From assembly GCA_964035545.1 (NCBI GenBank), contig OZ037769.1:11914633-11978632 (forward strand): DNA of 64,000 nucleotides. Direction: 5' to 3'. A program made the position numbers and the translations under genes. The notes beneath the pieces were generated by a model that was not told where the DNA came from, did not search any database, and worked only from the letters and a program-made list of their open reading frames with translations. Shown piece by piece: positions 1-13,451 of this stretch (the first letter of the stretch is position 1; every line of letters begins with the position of its first letter). This DNA comes from Bugula neritina. Its lineage: Eukaryota > Bryozoa > Gymnolaemata > Cheilostomatida > Bugulidae.

Positions 1-1490
<1,490 letters not shown>

Positions 1491-1548
1491 TTTCCAGTGT
1501 CAAAAGAAGTCCTTAAACATCTTCCTGGAAATTTATCTGATTGCTAAT

Positions 1549-4500
1549 ATGGCACTCGTTCAAATATTTAAAAAACCAGAACTTGCTAAAGACAAAGGTT
1601 ATGCTTGGCTTATACTCTTCTTCTCGTTTCTATCTCACTTTGCACATATAGGATTTCTTTCCGGCACTGCTGGTAACTTGACCATAGCTCACCAGAAGGT
1701 CTTCAATATTGACCTTCAGAAAGGAAGTCTACTGGGAACCATTCACATCGGAGTGCTTCTACTGTTTGGTGAGTTTGTTATTTTAGCAGTACACTTGCAC
1801 TTACACACACACACCACCTGCACATAATATAGCGCACACAATACAGCGCACACAATACAGCGCACACAATACAGCGCACACAATACAGCGCACACAATAC
1901 AGCGCACACAATACAGCGCACACAATACAGCGCACACAATACAGCGCACACAATACAGCACACAATACAGCACACAATACAGCACACAATACAGCACACA
2001 ATACAGCACACAATACAGCACACAATACAGCACACAATACAGCACACAATACAGCACACAATACAGCACAGATACTATATGGTAGGTATACAATGTATAT
2101 TGTATGATATAAACCATGTGTTAGCTAATGCATGATATATGATAATCGTACATTTATAATTGTTCTTTTGATAGTTCTTACATGATGGTATTTACTATAT
2201 TATAGCCCATAATATTATATAATATAATGTAATACTGGTCAGATCTCTGTTGGTTTTAATCATATCATTCTAGATATTTATGTCTTTATAGATTTTTGAT
2301 TTATACATTTTATAATCAAATGAGGAAATTGGTGACTATTAAATTTTGGTAACTGCCAACATCTGTCAACAAGAATAACAAGTTAGGCAATAAATATGTC
2401 AGAATTATTTACGAAATATAGTTAAATAACAGATATGTAATACAAGGTATAGAATATAAGTAAAAAACTGATTTCTTCCAGTTGAGTGAGTCAAAGGTTA
2501 TTACCCTCGAAAGGCATTTGATTGAATTGTTAAAATGAAAGCTCAAGGATTTATGTTAACAAAAACCCTGGTGTATAAAAAGCTTGCATTTCCCAATTAA
2601 AATAGTTTAAAAGGAATATTTGAAATTAATTAGGGAAATAGTTCCTTTTTTATTGTTCTGTATTACAACTGGTACTATTTAATCACATGCTTTGGTGACT
2701 TGCATGCTTTTGCTTTTTCTGTTTTTGAGTGCTGAAAACTAATTAAAGCAACCCTATAGATGTCTACACCACAGTTAGTGTGGGGATAAATGTAATACTT
2801 CATAATGATAGTGCATATAGCAAAGTTTTTCCTAAAAATAATAACTAACTTTTTTGTTTGTATCAAGCAATTATCTCACTTATGTGTTGCAGATAATCAA
2901 ACACTTTTTGCTTTATGGCCATTTAAAAAGGCAGTGCAGTATTTCTATAACAAAGTTTGAATGAAAGTGGGCTGCAGTTTTCTGAGCTGCTTTATTCAAT
3001 TTTAGACTGTGATGAATCATAGTGTATACAGTACTATACATTTTCACAGGCATCCTGCTCCATCTGCACCAATTAATTACATAAAAATGTATACCTAAAA
3101 TTCTTTAAGGATTTTCATAGCAGCCAAACAACTGTTTAATTACTGCTTCATAATAGCCAACATGATTACTCAGATAACCCTTATAGCTAGTATAATGGTT
3201 AGCAATTTAGCTTGACACTTAGAAGTCTGCCATTAGATACTTGGTGGAAACCGATGTTTTGCAAATATATAGTCGAATAAATTAAAAAAAACCAAAGCTC
3301 TTATATATGTTTTCAACTTTATGTTATTTGTTTTTAAGCTAAATGATTACCTTTCAGAAATCAATAAGAGGTAAACTAAAAGTTCATAGTTGCTGTAACC
3401 TATAAAAACATGGTTTGCATAAAGAGAAGCACGTCTATAAAACGTTTATAGACGTGCTTCTCTTTTTATGTTTGCACAGGGCCCATAGCTTCTGTGTTGA
3501 TAAAGAAGTTTGGTTGCAGAGCTACACAGATATTTGGAGGAGCCTGTATTCTAGTTGGTGTTGCTCTTTCAGCTTTATCTAGGCAGATGTGGCATGCCGT
3601 CATTCTGTACAGTGTCCTTGCAGGTACTCTTTGGGAACACTTAATGTCTCATAACTAAAAAAGCCTAATTATCCGCTTATGCATAGTTTGCTTCAAAATT
3701 ATATCAAAATTATTTGAAACGGTTATTGAAGCTCTTCATAAGATATACTGGCAAGAGTCACCACTTTCCAACAGATCTGTATTGATAAGGCAACTCCTAA
3801 AACTGATGGTTTAAAGTATTTATACTACTATGCTGTAGGTACAGGAATGTCCTGCTGCTACTCAGCTAGCTCCTCCATTTTAATTCTTTACTTTGAACGA
3901 TTCAAGTATATAGCTTTCTCTGTGGCAATGCTTGGAGGTTACATCGGAGTAGTAACATGGCCACTCATATCACAATACTTGCTGAGTAAATTTGGTTACT
4001 CCGTTGCCATGGGGATTATGTCAACATTCAGCATAATACACTTGCTTGCTGGATTATCTTTTAAGGATCCTCATTTGGAGAACAAAGGCACAGGTATTAC
4101 ACAAGTAAAATAGTTGTCTAGAGATCTAAAAGTTTGAAGGTAAAAATGGATGTACTAACTTTAAATAGACATAATGCATAGACAAGTTTTGAAAGAAAGC
4201 ATTTATCAGTTGTTTAATTTGTCTAAGAATACTGATAAATATAAACACTAGGCTTATATAAGTTTAGCTAGGTTTTGACATGCTTGATTATGCATCTACT
4301 AATTAAAAAAATAAACTAACAATAAAATCAATATTATAGGACAATGAATGCAAACTTTTGTTTAGAAAATAATGTAGAATATGAATTTTAAAAGAAAAAA
4401 ATTTGATGTGAACTGTTCCAAAAGTTATATTATAGTTGCATGTTGAAACTATATGTGTTCTTATGCAAGATGCCCAATGAGAGACAATACAATATTGCCT

Positions 4501-7500
4501 GATTGAGTTGATTTTTTCTCTTGAATACGTTGCAATCAAACAATCCCTTAACTTGCATGTTCTTTGTTTAACAATACTTTTTGAAATTTTGTAACTGGGC
4601 TGATAGAATAATTTGGCAGTATCTTTGTTTACATGTTTCAGTTTAATGTAAATTAATTCTAAGCATTCTGTAACACTGTCTGGATCATCAAAGAGTCCCT
4701 GTTTAAAACTTCTACAAATAAAAAAAACATAAGAAACTAATTATATACGTAATTAGAAATATAATAAAATAAATAAGAAGTTTGTATATATGGATTAAAA
4801 AAGTTAAACCATAAAGTACAATATTCTTAAACCTGCTTATAGTGATGGCTAAGAAAATGAGAATGGATAAAAGTGCATTAAAGATGCACAGGGACAAAAT
4901 TTATTACATGATGTATTAAAACTTTACAGAAAACAACTTGAAACTGTCAAATGAAGATAAAAGAAAAGCTAGAGTATCTGCTGACAGAGATGCAGATGAT
5001 TGTGTTGACAACAAATTAGCTGCTGGGTTCATTGAGGTGATGATATATATAATTGGCAGCAGTTGGATAATAAACTCAAACTAGAATGATCATAAACCAG
5101 TCATCTACTCTAATGGTTTGAACTCCTCAGGTTTTTTAAAAACAAAAAAAAATCTAAATGAAAACTGGTTCACAATTGCATGTCTATTATTGTGATTCAG
5201 ACCAATGCAACCGACAATATTGAAGCTGTGGAGTCAAACTCAGAAACCACTGTCACAGAAACTGAAGAAGCACCAGAAGTAGCTGCAGAGGAAAAGAAAA
5301 CTCTCCGTCAAGAGTTTGTGACTTTGTTCAAATTATCAGAGGTGTGTCAAGTTTATTTGCACAATAAATGATGTAATTTTTTTTTCTAGAAAAACTATAA
5401 TGCAATAAATGCAATTCAATTCAAATAATCATTTGAGACAAATTGTAAGAGTTTTACAAATTTCCATGCTTGTAATTCCATTGAACATCAAATTAAGCTC
5501 AAACAAAATAAATATAATAGTTTTCCCTAGCTGAGACACCATTATACAATATAATATATATCAGTATGACATTTTCTATATAATTAAAATACTATAAACA
5601 CAATAGCAAAATAGAAAAAAATATAAGACTTGAAACCCGTTGGCAGGTCTGGTTGTTGGTAATTAGTGGAATATTCTGGAATGCCGCTGGCTCTGGTTAT
5701 GTTGTTCTCATCAATGACTATATTGTTAACAACACTGATCTCAATGAACTAGAAGCTGCCCTGGGAATAACTATAGCAGGTAAAATTGATGTAACCATGT
5801 TATATATGCTATAGATTCAGTGTATTTATTGATGTGAATAAAATAAAATTTGCTTGCAAAAATGAACAAATTCATCCTTCAGGAAAATATTTTTTAGCTA
5901 TATACACATGTTTTAAAATGACTGTCACTAAACAGTGAAAAATATTTACTACTTAAAAATTTGTTTTCAAAATTTTAAAAACAAAACTTAAAAGTTTTGT
6001 TTTATAATTGCATGTACATTATGGTTTTTAAAATAACTTTACTCTTTAAAAACCTTTGCACAATCTAGGTTCAACTAGCTGTCACAATTTCTGATGGCAA
6101 AGCAACCTCTATTAAAAATTTTATTTTGCATCTTTTCTACAAAGATGTAAAAATTAATGCTTGATACTTTGAAATTATAATGAGAACTTTATTTTCTCTA
6201 ATTATATTATTATTACTATTATAATAAAAATGATTAGTTTTGTTGATGTGAATTATTAGTTAGTGATTTGTTGAGTTTGCATAAAGTGAATGTTCATATT
6301 ATCATGATTTGGCTCAGCATCAAGGCACATGCTTGTATCTATATGTAGTATTTTGTTGTGACTTTTTTTATAGGAGTTGCCAACATCATAGCCTGCATTT
6401 GTGTAGCTCTTACGGGTTCTCTCAAGTTCAACAGATTTATTCTCTACGCGTGTTCCGTCTCTCTGGCTACCATTGGAATTTTTATTGCACCATTTGCCAC
6501 CACCAAGGTGAGATACAACCTTGGTTGAGAAATATAAAGAAAGATATTTTAGCCTTGAAAATAATCAACACAGTTTTGATTTTTCTTGTTTTCATCTGAA
6601 AACTCATAGTTCTTCTGTTAGACAAGTTAGTTTTTCTTTTCTCAAGTTAATAAATCAAAGCGGATTATGGGCAACATATGTTGAGATATAATGTGTAATT
6701 GACCATTTCCATGCTTCCCCTTTAAAATTTAAATCTTTAGAAACACAAAAACCAGCTAATTCACATCTTTAATTTAAATAATTTTATAATTGGTAAAAAT
6801 AATTCACCGGCAATCTTTGTTTTGTTTGCAACATTCAAGTTTTGAGTGTCACTATAAAAATTATCAAAAATTTTAGAATTTGACAGAAATTGTTTTTTTA
6901 ATTTTTTCCTATGTCAGTGAACGGAGTAACAAAACCCAATCTAGGTAAAACAAAATTTTTTATGAGAGAGAGTAGGTAGTAATTGACAGTCTCATATATA
7001 ATATATTATGTGTAAAGTGAGAAAATGGATGGTTCATACTCAATTTAAATATTCAATATATGCAAATGCATTAAATCAATTTAATCAATTAAATTACTTG
7101 ATTATACTACCAAAAAGTGTAGGATGATTATTGCTGCAGGCAGTCTATTACACTTCAACCTCACTCTACGGCTTAGGAATAGGATTTGCTATAGCCACCA
7201 TCCTAGCAGTTGTTAGTGACTTGTGTTCAGTCAGTCAACTGCCACTACTTTTTGGTATAGAGTGTTTTTCAGAAGGTTTGGGAGGTCTCTCTTTAATCCC
7301 TGTTGCTGGTAAGTGAGTTGAGGAACTTGATTTTTGTGAAGATTTATATTTCTATCATTAATAGGTATATAGGCTACTATATTTTTTTAAAATCATAAGT
7401 GTCTCATAGTAAACTTAATTTGATCATATTCTTTGCGGAATTTCTTTTTCTTTAAAACTCAAATAAATAACTTTAGAATTGTATACTGCAGTAATTTCTT

Positions 7501-8122
7501 ACTTTTCTTTATATTTTACATTAAAATATTCTATTTCAAAATCAACTTAATTGCTGTTGCTAAATATTCTAATAAGGAATAACGATGACTTATATGTATA
7601 ATATCAATTCAGCAGAGCAACTTTGTATATTTTCCTCATCTTAGTAGTATGTATAGCCAGTGTTTTATGCTTCTAAACAATTGTTGTCTATAATACTCAC
7701 CTATTGCGGCAGCTAACAGTGATAAAGTTATGCAGCATTATATCATATGTAGCTGGTGTCCATTCAGAATTATTCTATCAATTAGCTGACTGCAACATCA
7801 TAAGCAGGCAGATAATGCTGGATTGTGACTTAATTGAAGATGTGCACAAAGTTGTATAAGCAAATTTGCTTGAAATACGGATTGTGCAATTGTCTTTCGC
7901 TAATACTTATATAGAAGCTATATCTAAAAATCCTAATACTGCAGAAAGCAACTTCTATAGACAATGCTGCTCTAAATATTAAGTAAATGTGACTCTATTA
8001 CAGCTTACATAGCCGAAAACACAGAAGAGAAATACGGGCTCTTGTTTGTGGGCAGTTGTGGAGTTGTAGGAGCCCTGGCAATGCTGGCTATAGTTATACT
8101 CAATGCAAGAAAAAGAAGATAA
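1549..8122 (+). CDS. Monocarboxylate-transporter-like (SLC16/MFS) membrane protein, complete, 9 exons
   Basis: Exons: 1549-1768, 3480-3623, 3839-4093, 4930-5036, 5201-5341, 5647-5779, 6374-6507, 7140-7308, 8004-8122. All introns are GT-AG and the phases agree, giving 473 codons plus TAA, normal for SLC16-type transporters. Residues 15-20 (DKGYAW) match the conserved MCT entry to TM1 (D-G-G-Y/W-G-W). Exon 2 carries the GPIA...KKFGCR...GG loop typical between TM2 and TM3. Hydrophobic segments form six helices before and six after an acidic cytoplasmic loop encoded by exons 4-5 (about residues 207-289). The family moves monocarboxylates or related small organic acids across the plasma membrane; the substrate here cannot be read. 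The TM8 Asp/Arg pair of proton-coupled MCTs is not evident. The frame stays open upstream to an acceptor at 1490, so an extra 5' exon is possible, but the ATG at 1549 gives a normal N terminus. Confidence 0.88.
1831..2064. repeat. Two-phase minisatellite: nine 14-bp units then nine 12-bp units
   Basis: Within intron 1 of the transporter gene. Positions 1831-1956 hold nine copies of AGCGCACACAATAC. Positions 1957-2064 hold nine copies of AGCACACAATAC, the same unit lacking one 'CG'/'GC' dinucleotide. A partial unit follows. The minus strand is open in several frames only because the 12-mer is a multiple of three. Confidence 0.95.
3421..3465. repeat. Perfect 21-bp inverted repeat (hairpin) just before a 3' splice site
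   Basis: The arm at 3421-3441 is the exact reverse complement of 3445-3465, with a 3-base loop (ACG). The right arm ends 14 bases before exon 2 of the transporter gene (3480). It therefore sits in the polypyrimidine/branch-point zone of intron 1. Partial similarity extends further (TTTGCAT on the left, ATGTTTGC on the right). Confidence 0.95.
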
Positions 8123-8249
8123 TTCCTAAAAGAAATTTAGACATTATGTGCAATACCCATAATGCAAAACATATCATTATTTTATAGCATTTTCCATTTT
8201 TGTTAAGTTTCTTGTGTTCCAATGTTTTATGATATTCTTGGCATTTTAA

Positions 8250-8267
8250 AATAAAAAAACTAATAAA
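8250..8267 (+). terminator. Polyadenylation signals of the transporter gene
   Basis: Two AATAAA hexamers, at 8250-8255 and 8262-8267, lie about 130-145 bases after the TAA stop at 8120-8122. This is the expected distance for a short 3' UTR. Confidence 0.7.
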
Positions 8268-9639
8268 GTATAATTATGAAGAAGATCTGGCTTAGTTTGT
8301 TGAAAAAATAAGAGATATAATGTTGAAGTCTGCTTATGTTTTATTACCAACATTGCCATGATAGCAACATGAACTTCTTGTGCTCGTATCAACAGAATGT
8401 TCTGCTTAGTACGTTGTAAAATGGACGATTAACAGAAAAAAATCTCTATTCAGAAGTTATATAATGTAGTTCATTCAAAGTTATCTAAAGAAATCTGTGA
8501 TGGTAATATAGAGATCTTTTGATTCAGTTTAACTGCTCTGGTGTTGTGTGGGAGTGCGAGGCCACTGCAATCTTGTTTTAATGGTTGATTTTGTTTTTTT
8601 TTCATGATTATAATATTAGTTTGCTACATTTTTATGTGCTTTTAACAGAAAAAGCTGACTAATAATAAAATGGCAAATCTTTAGGACATTATGAGTCACA
8701 CGTATATTAAGTAAATATAATAGTTCTAACATCAAAATAGGTTCAGTTATTTTCATTACTCATACATTAAATTGAACCCGTGGACCATGTTAACTCTGCA
8801 ATATCATAAACATTTCCCTTGTGTTTATTATAGTAACTGCAAAGCCACCATTGTTTCAGTAGACTGGCATTTAGAAAGTAGATACTCAGATGTGTAATTT
8901 CATATGTTGATCAATGATACCAACTGCATAGCCATCCACAACAAAATTAAGTAATTGTTAATTACTTAGTAAAATTAAAGTAGCATAACTATATTATAAT
9001 AATTAGAAGTGTTCTGTTGCTAGTTGGTCACTTAAAGAATTTCTAAGAATTCAGGCTATAGCAGAGTAAATTTGTATAATTATTTGCTCTGCATGTAATA
9101 CTAGAGTTACGTTCTCTTCTTCATTAAATCTTCTAATGAAACTTCGAGGCATGACTTTTTAAAAACAAAACCCTTGTTACCAAGACTGATTATATTGAAT
9201 GCAAAATGTAATATGCTTAGAACATTGCTGTTATTGCATCCTCCTTAAGCAGATTGGTAAAGAACAGAAGTATATGGGTGTTTAATTTCAAATGTCAATA
9301 TTATATTTAAATTATCATTCCTTTACCTACTGCCTTCATGAGCTTTTTCAAATCACATCTTTTTAATTTTATAGTCATTATTTGAAAAAAAATTACAGTG
9401 AAGCTTGTAAAGTTTTTTTTGCGCTAGACTGTGGGCTTGGGAACTGCACTTCATTTGGGCCAGGGCTCATTTCTGGTTCACTATACTAGATATTATTGCT
9501 AACTCGATTGCAAAGCTGAAACGACTCAGCTTTACTCAGCTATATATGCTGCATTGAAGAATAGCCTTTATTTTAGGCTATTTAACTGAAATGCACAGAC
9601 AATGTATAGAAAGTCTAACAAGAAAAGGAGTTTATTCAT
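8268..9639. other. Intergenic DNA, no gene seen
   Basis: AT-rich sequence after the transporter gene. No splice-bounded coding segment, RNA gene or clear repeat was recognised before the truncated end of the retroelement at about 9640. Confidence 0.5.
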
Positions 9640-10787
9640 TGCTAGGGCTCTAGGTACTTAACCTCCGGCTGTAACAGATCACATTTGGAAGGTTTCAGCT
9701 TCAGACCGGCACCTCTGAGTCGATTGAAAACCTTCCTCAAACGGCTGATGTGAGTCATGAAGTCCGGGAGATCACGATGACATCATCGAGGTAGATGATC
9801 AGCATCTTCTAGTAGAGCCCACTAAAAACCTGCTCCATGAGTCTTTGAAAAGTGGCCGGGGGGTAAAGTCAACTCGAATGGCAGCACCTTCCGTTTCCAG
9901 AACTCGTTCCGCATTATAAACGCAGCCTTATCCTGGGCGTCAGGACTCAAGGGGACCTGCCAGTACCCGCTGAGCAAGTTTAACACGCTGATGTACTTGC
10001 TACCGACCAGGGCGTCTAGAGACTTATCAATGCGGGGAAGGGGGTATGCGTCCTGTACAGTTACGCTATTGAGCTTGCGATAATCAACACAGAACCACGA
10101 AATCCCGCCTTTCTTTTGGACAAAAATGACCGGCGAGCTCAACGCACCATGTGCTGGCTCTATTAGGCCGCGGTCCAGAAAATCCCGGATTTGTCGACTA
10201 ACCTCCTTTTCCTGTTCTGGCCCCAACCTACAAGTAGGTTGCCGGATCGGGACTGTTCCCGCAGCCAAGGTAGTCTCATGGCAGACAGCCTGAGTCTGAC
10301 CTGCGTCATGGTCCCCACTGCTGAACACGTCCTTGTACTTCCGCAGCAACTTTGCCATAGCCAGGCGTTCCTCGTTGCTCATGCAGCCCTGACAGGCTTT
10401 TTTGTACAAGTCCTTGACGTGTGTCGAGACCGGTTCCTGACCTCCTTGCGGGGGTGGACAAAGGTTATCTGTCGCCTCGCCTAACGACGGCCCCACATCT
10501 CCTTCTTGGATGAAGTGAAATCAGTTCACCATGAACTCGGCCGGCAGCTCTACTGACTCCGTGAAGGGTTTAACGCACTGCGTTGAGATCTCTCTTTGCG
10601 CAGTCAGCTGATTTAAGCTGCTGGCAAATTGCATTCCATCGTCAACGCTCTCCATCACTCCCAGTTTGGAGATTGGCCTACTATTTACCCTGCAGTGAAT
10701 GGTGGCACGAGAGCAGCCAAGTATCGTACAGCTCTCTACTACCTGCACGCCTCCCAAAAGTGGACGGTCAAACTTGTTGACACACAC
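9640..10787 (-). pseudogene. Ty3/gypsy reverse transcriptase and protease-RT linker, frameshifted
   Basis: The 224-codon open stretch 10496-9822 contains recognisable RT landmarks in order: the DxGLIEPxxxxxSSPVIFVxKK block, the FCVDYRKLN block (normally preceded by Arg, here Trp), the YPLPRID block, and the SGYWQV block of domain A, where the usual catalytic Asp position reads Asn (LNLLSGYW). A frameshift falls after the LPFEL motif. The catalytic box Y-L-D-D is still visible in another frame at 9793-9782, followed by the RLRGAGLKLKPSKC-like block near 9690. Upstream, 10787-10521 is the linker between protease and RT. The copy is dead through frameshifts and truncation. Confidence 0.88.
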
Positions 10788-11541
10788 AAGATAGTTAAGG
10801 GCAACCTTTTAGCTGCAACTGCCTTGCTGAGGTTTGCATTGTAATCATATAAGAATTCAGTACCAGTAAAATAAAATCCCACCTAATTGTGCTAGAGTCA
10901 AAATTTAAAAACTATGTTGTAGATCTTCTTTTTCCCCAGTGTAAATTTTTTGGAAATTTCAATTTTCTTTTTCTTTTGCAAAGTTATAGACAAAAAACTG
11001 CCCAATTTTGGCCAATTTTGCCTGAAAAGCTGTCTTTTCAGTACCAGTAAAATATCTCAGCAGCAAAGCATGATATCTGAATAAAAATTGCACTGCTGGA
11101 ATCCTGAGATATTTCTCCAGTGCAAATTTTTTTCTTTTTCCAATAACTCTTCTAGATTGCCCATAAATTGGTGATTTATACACTGAAAATGCCATATTTT
11201 TTCATGGGTAATTAGCAGCGCGCAGCACTTCACGCTTCAATGAGCGCATAGGGATGAGAAGATATTGGCGGGTACATCCTAATTACAGGCTTGCTAGCCG
11301 ACAGGCTATAATGAATAGCTTGCTTTGTACTTTGTTTATGTAGCACCCATAATGGAATGTTGATAGATAACACAGCCCTAATGAAGGTTGCTGCTTATTG
11401 GTTGTAGTTTGATCTTAGGCTAAACAATTGCAAGTAGGCAACATGCATGCCACCCGCAGAGCAATATTATTCAAGAACCTAAACTACATTTTGAGAGAAA
11501 ATTATGATATTCTTAGTGAGGATGCCCTTAACTATCCTGTG
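10785..11541. mobile_element. MITE-like nonautonomous DNA transposon, copy 1
   Basis: A 757-bp element with inverted ends of the form CACARGATAGTTAAGGGCA. It is flanked by a 2-bp direct duplication (CA at 10783-10784 and 11542-11543). It lies inside the retroelement, and if it and one CA are removed the retroelement reading frame continues across the join, which supports these borders. A second copy lies at 18371-19126 and a rearranged relative at 48417-48900. No transposase is encoded. Confidence 0.85.
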
Positions 11542-11544
11542 CAG

Positions 11545-13115
11545 GTGAGCTCTTGCTAAAGTCATTATGGCATTCGTATCTCTTTAAGAATAGCATCCCA
11601 AGGATAGCATCCTCCTAGAGTTTACTAAGAATGAACGTCTCTCGAATCGCTTGTTTCCGGGCACGTTCCGTCAGCTCAACTGTACCATAAAAAAGAATAC
11701 ACAACCACCAACGTGCCGGTCTCTTCATGATGTGGCTTTAGACCAGCCTTGTCTCTAGTGCTGAGGGTGTCAAAGAGCTGACGGCTTAGGAGGTTAGTGG
11801 TACACCCTGAGTTCATAAGGAAGGTGACAGCTTTACCGGCTATCTTGCCCGGTAAGAAGTAGCTGCTCCGTAGGGTTGTACCCGCACTCCCCTTGTGCGC
11901 TCGGTCTTTGTAGGAGACACCTCTCTCGCTTTCAGCTCAGGCTTGCCTGTCCTCTGTCGGTTGTGGACAGGTTTTTAAGAGGAAGGATACATTCCACCAG
12001 ACGCTATGTCCTGTTCCCCCTTTGACTCTGGCTCAGACAACCTGCTGAAGCTATTGCAGAGTGACAAGATGAATGTGTCATGCTAGCCGTAAGGCTTGCC
12101 TGTCCAGCGACCAACCACTACATTTCCAGCATGTGGCAGTTAATCGCCACCGCAGCGCCGCCTCAACCTCAAGGGTCTCTGGGCGAGGCTTGCCTGCTTT
12201 GACTGAACTAGCCCCGCCACCAGCTTCTTTACCATCTTGGTCATGCAAGTGACCTCAGCATCAAGTAGAGAGCTTGCGGTGACCGCCACTACGTGAGCAA
12301 TAAATGTAGAGTCATAGTGATCTTTTAGCTAATCTACATGGACTTGTTGGGAGCTCACGCGACCTCTGTGTAGCTGAGTAGCTAACAGCTAGGCCTCACC
12401 CCTCATGCAATGCGTCTTCGACCGTCGCGACTCCCCTCGCTAAAAACTGGTGATGGAGACCGAGGTTGCTAATAGACTGCACCAAAGCGTCAAAGGTGTA
12501 CCGCTTTTGGTTAACAGGTGACAAGTCACTGTATGCGATCTGTGCCAGCTTTTAAGTGACATGCTTCTGTAAGGAGGTGCGCGGGTCGCGTAGCAACCCT
12601 TGCAGACAGACCCTGACATCTATAGAAATGCCGAAGTGCGCCGTAGTGCAGCAAAGATACCGTCAATGTTAGGTCCTAGCCCATAGGGCTTGGCCTTATC
12701 AGTCAACGCCAGCCGCAGTTGTATTAGGGCTATACGGGGTGGCTACGGGGTGGCCACTGAGTGACGGCTGCCACGTCATTGACTTCCTAGATGAATTGTT
12801 CGACTTCCTCACCGCCAGTAAAGACAGGGGCTTTTAGGCGGTACCAGTACACCTCCTCATCTCATCGCAATGGGTCCTTTCAAACTACTGAATTTATAGG
12901 CTCACCTTCGTTTCGTTGTGGAGGTTGTACAGGTCCCTCTGCCACTGCGGGTACTCCAGTACCGGGCTCTGTCATGGTCATCCTGATTTACTGTTCAGAT
13001 AGCAGTTGCATTGCACATAATTATCCCATCGCTGCCACCACTATTCTAATTTTTTCCACTATTAGTTGTGGGTCTTATTGTGTGTTACTAATTACTGCAT
13101 CTTACCGTGAGGTGA
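11545..13115 (-). pseudogene. Ty3/gypsy gag and aspartic protease remnant
   Basis: On the minus strand the segment around 11860-11790 reads as a retroviral-type protease: a G-K-A-V-T-F-L-M-N-S-G-C-T-T-N-L-L-S stretch in which the catalytic D-S-G is N-S-G. Upstream (about 12170-12110) a C-x-x-C fragment suggests the nucleocapsid zinc knuckle. Multiple in-frame stops break both. The region between here and the LTR should hold the rest of gag, but it is too degraded to read. Confidence 0.65.
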
Positions 13116-13451
13116 TGTAAGGAACCAAGCAAGTAGATCAGCAAAGTGATAATTATATTTCAAGAATCAATAAACAAGGTAAAAAGAATGTACAGTAGTC
13201 CATAGAATAATAAACAAGAGTCACAATGGTAACATGAGTTAGCCTACTAGTTGCTAGTACAGTCCTCATGTGTCAGTGGGCGCCAGAAGGCGCAGTTTAT
13301 ATAGTAGAGCTTTTCTCTGATTAGTGGGTATTTATATCACGCCATCCTGACCATATTGACTGACAGTTCATGTGGAAACGGCATGGCTTGATTGGAAATG
13401 CATAATGTTTAGCAGGGGACAGAGACGGTTATACTTCCGCTAGCCATTACA
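13116..13451 (-). repeat. 5' LTR of the Ty3/gypsy element
   Basis: On the minus strand the segment starts TGTAATGG and ends GGTTCCTTACA, giving the short inverted ends TGTAA/TTACA usual for LTRs. It contains TATAAA-type sequences (near 13335 and 13308) and AATAAA-like signals before its end. The matching 3' LTR is absent because the element is truncated. Borders are inferred from terminal motifs only. Confidence 0.6.

Larger units (their letters stand above)
9640..13451 (-). mobile_element. Truncated Ty3/gypsy LTR retroelement (5' LTR-gag-PR-RT), minus strand
   Basis: Read on the minus strand the order is LTR (13451-13116), a gag-like region with a Cys-containing nucleocapsid remnant (near 12150), an aspartic protease (near 11830), a protease-RT linker (10787-10521) and reverse transcriptase (10496 to about 9640). 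The sequence then stops inside RT. RNase H, integrase and the 3' LTR are missing. It is more GC-rich than its surroundings. Stops and frameshifts make it non-functional. A MITE at 10785-11541 sits inside it. This is the usual state of an old animal Ty3/gypsy copy. Confidence 0.88.

Noticed and set aside
1743-2117. Three overlapping Cys/Val/Leu-rich minus-strand open frames
   Set aside because: They are translations of the 14/12-bp minisatellite, open only because the unit contains no stop.
10191-10484. Plus-strand frame of 97 codons
   Set aside because: Antisense shadow of the Ty3/gypsy reverse transcriptase.
12791-13120. Plus-strand frame of 109 codons
   Set aside because: Antisense to the gag leader/LTR region of the retroelement; no domain.
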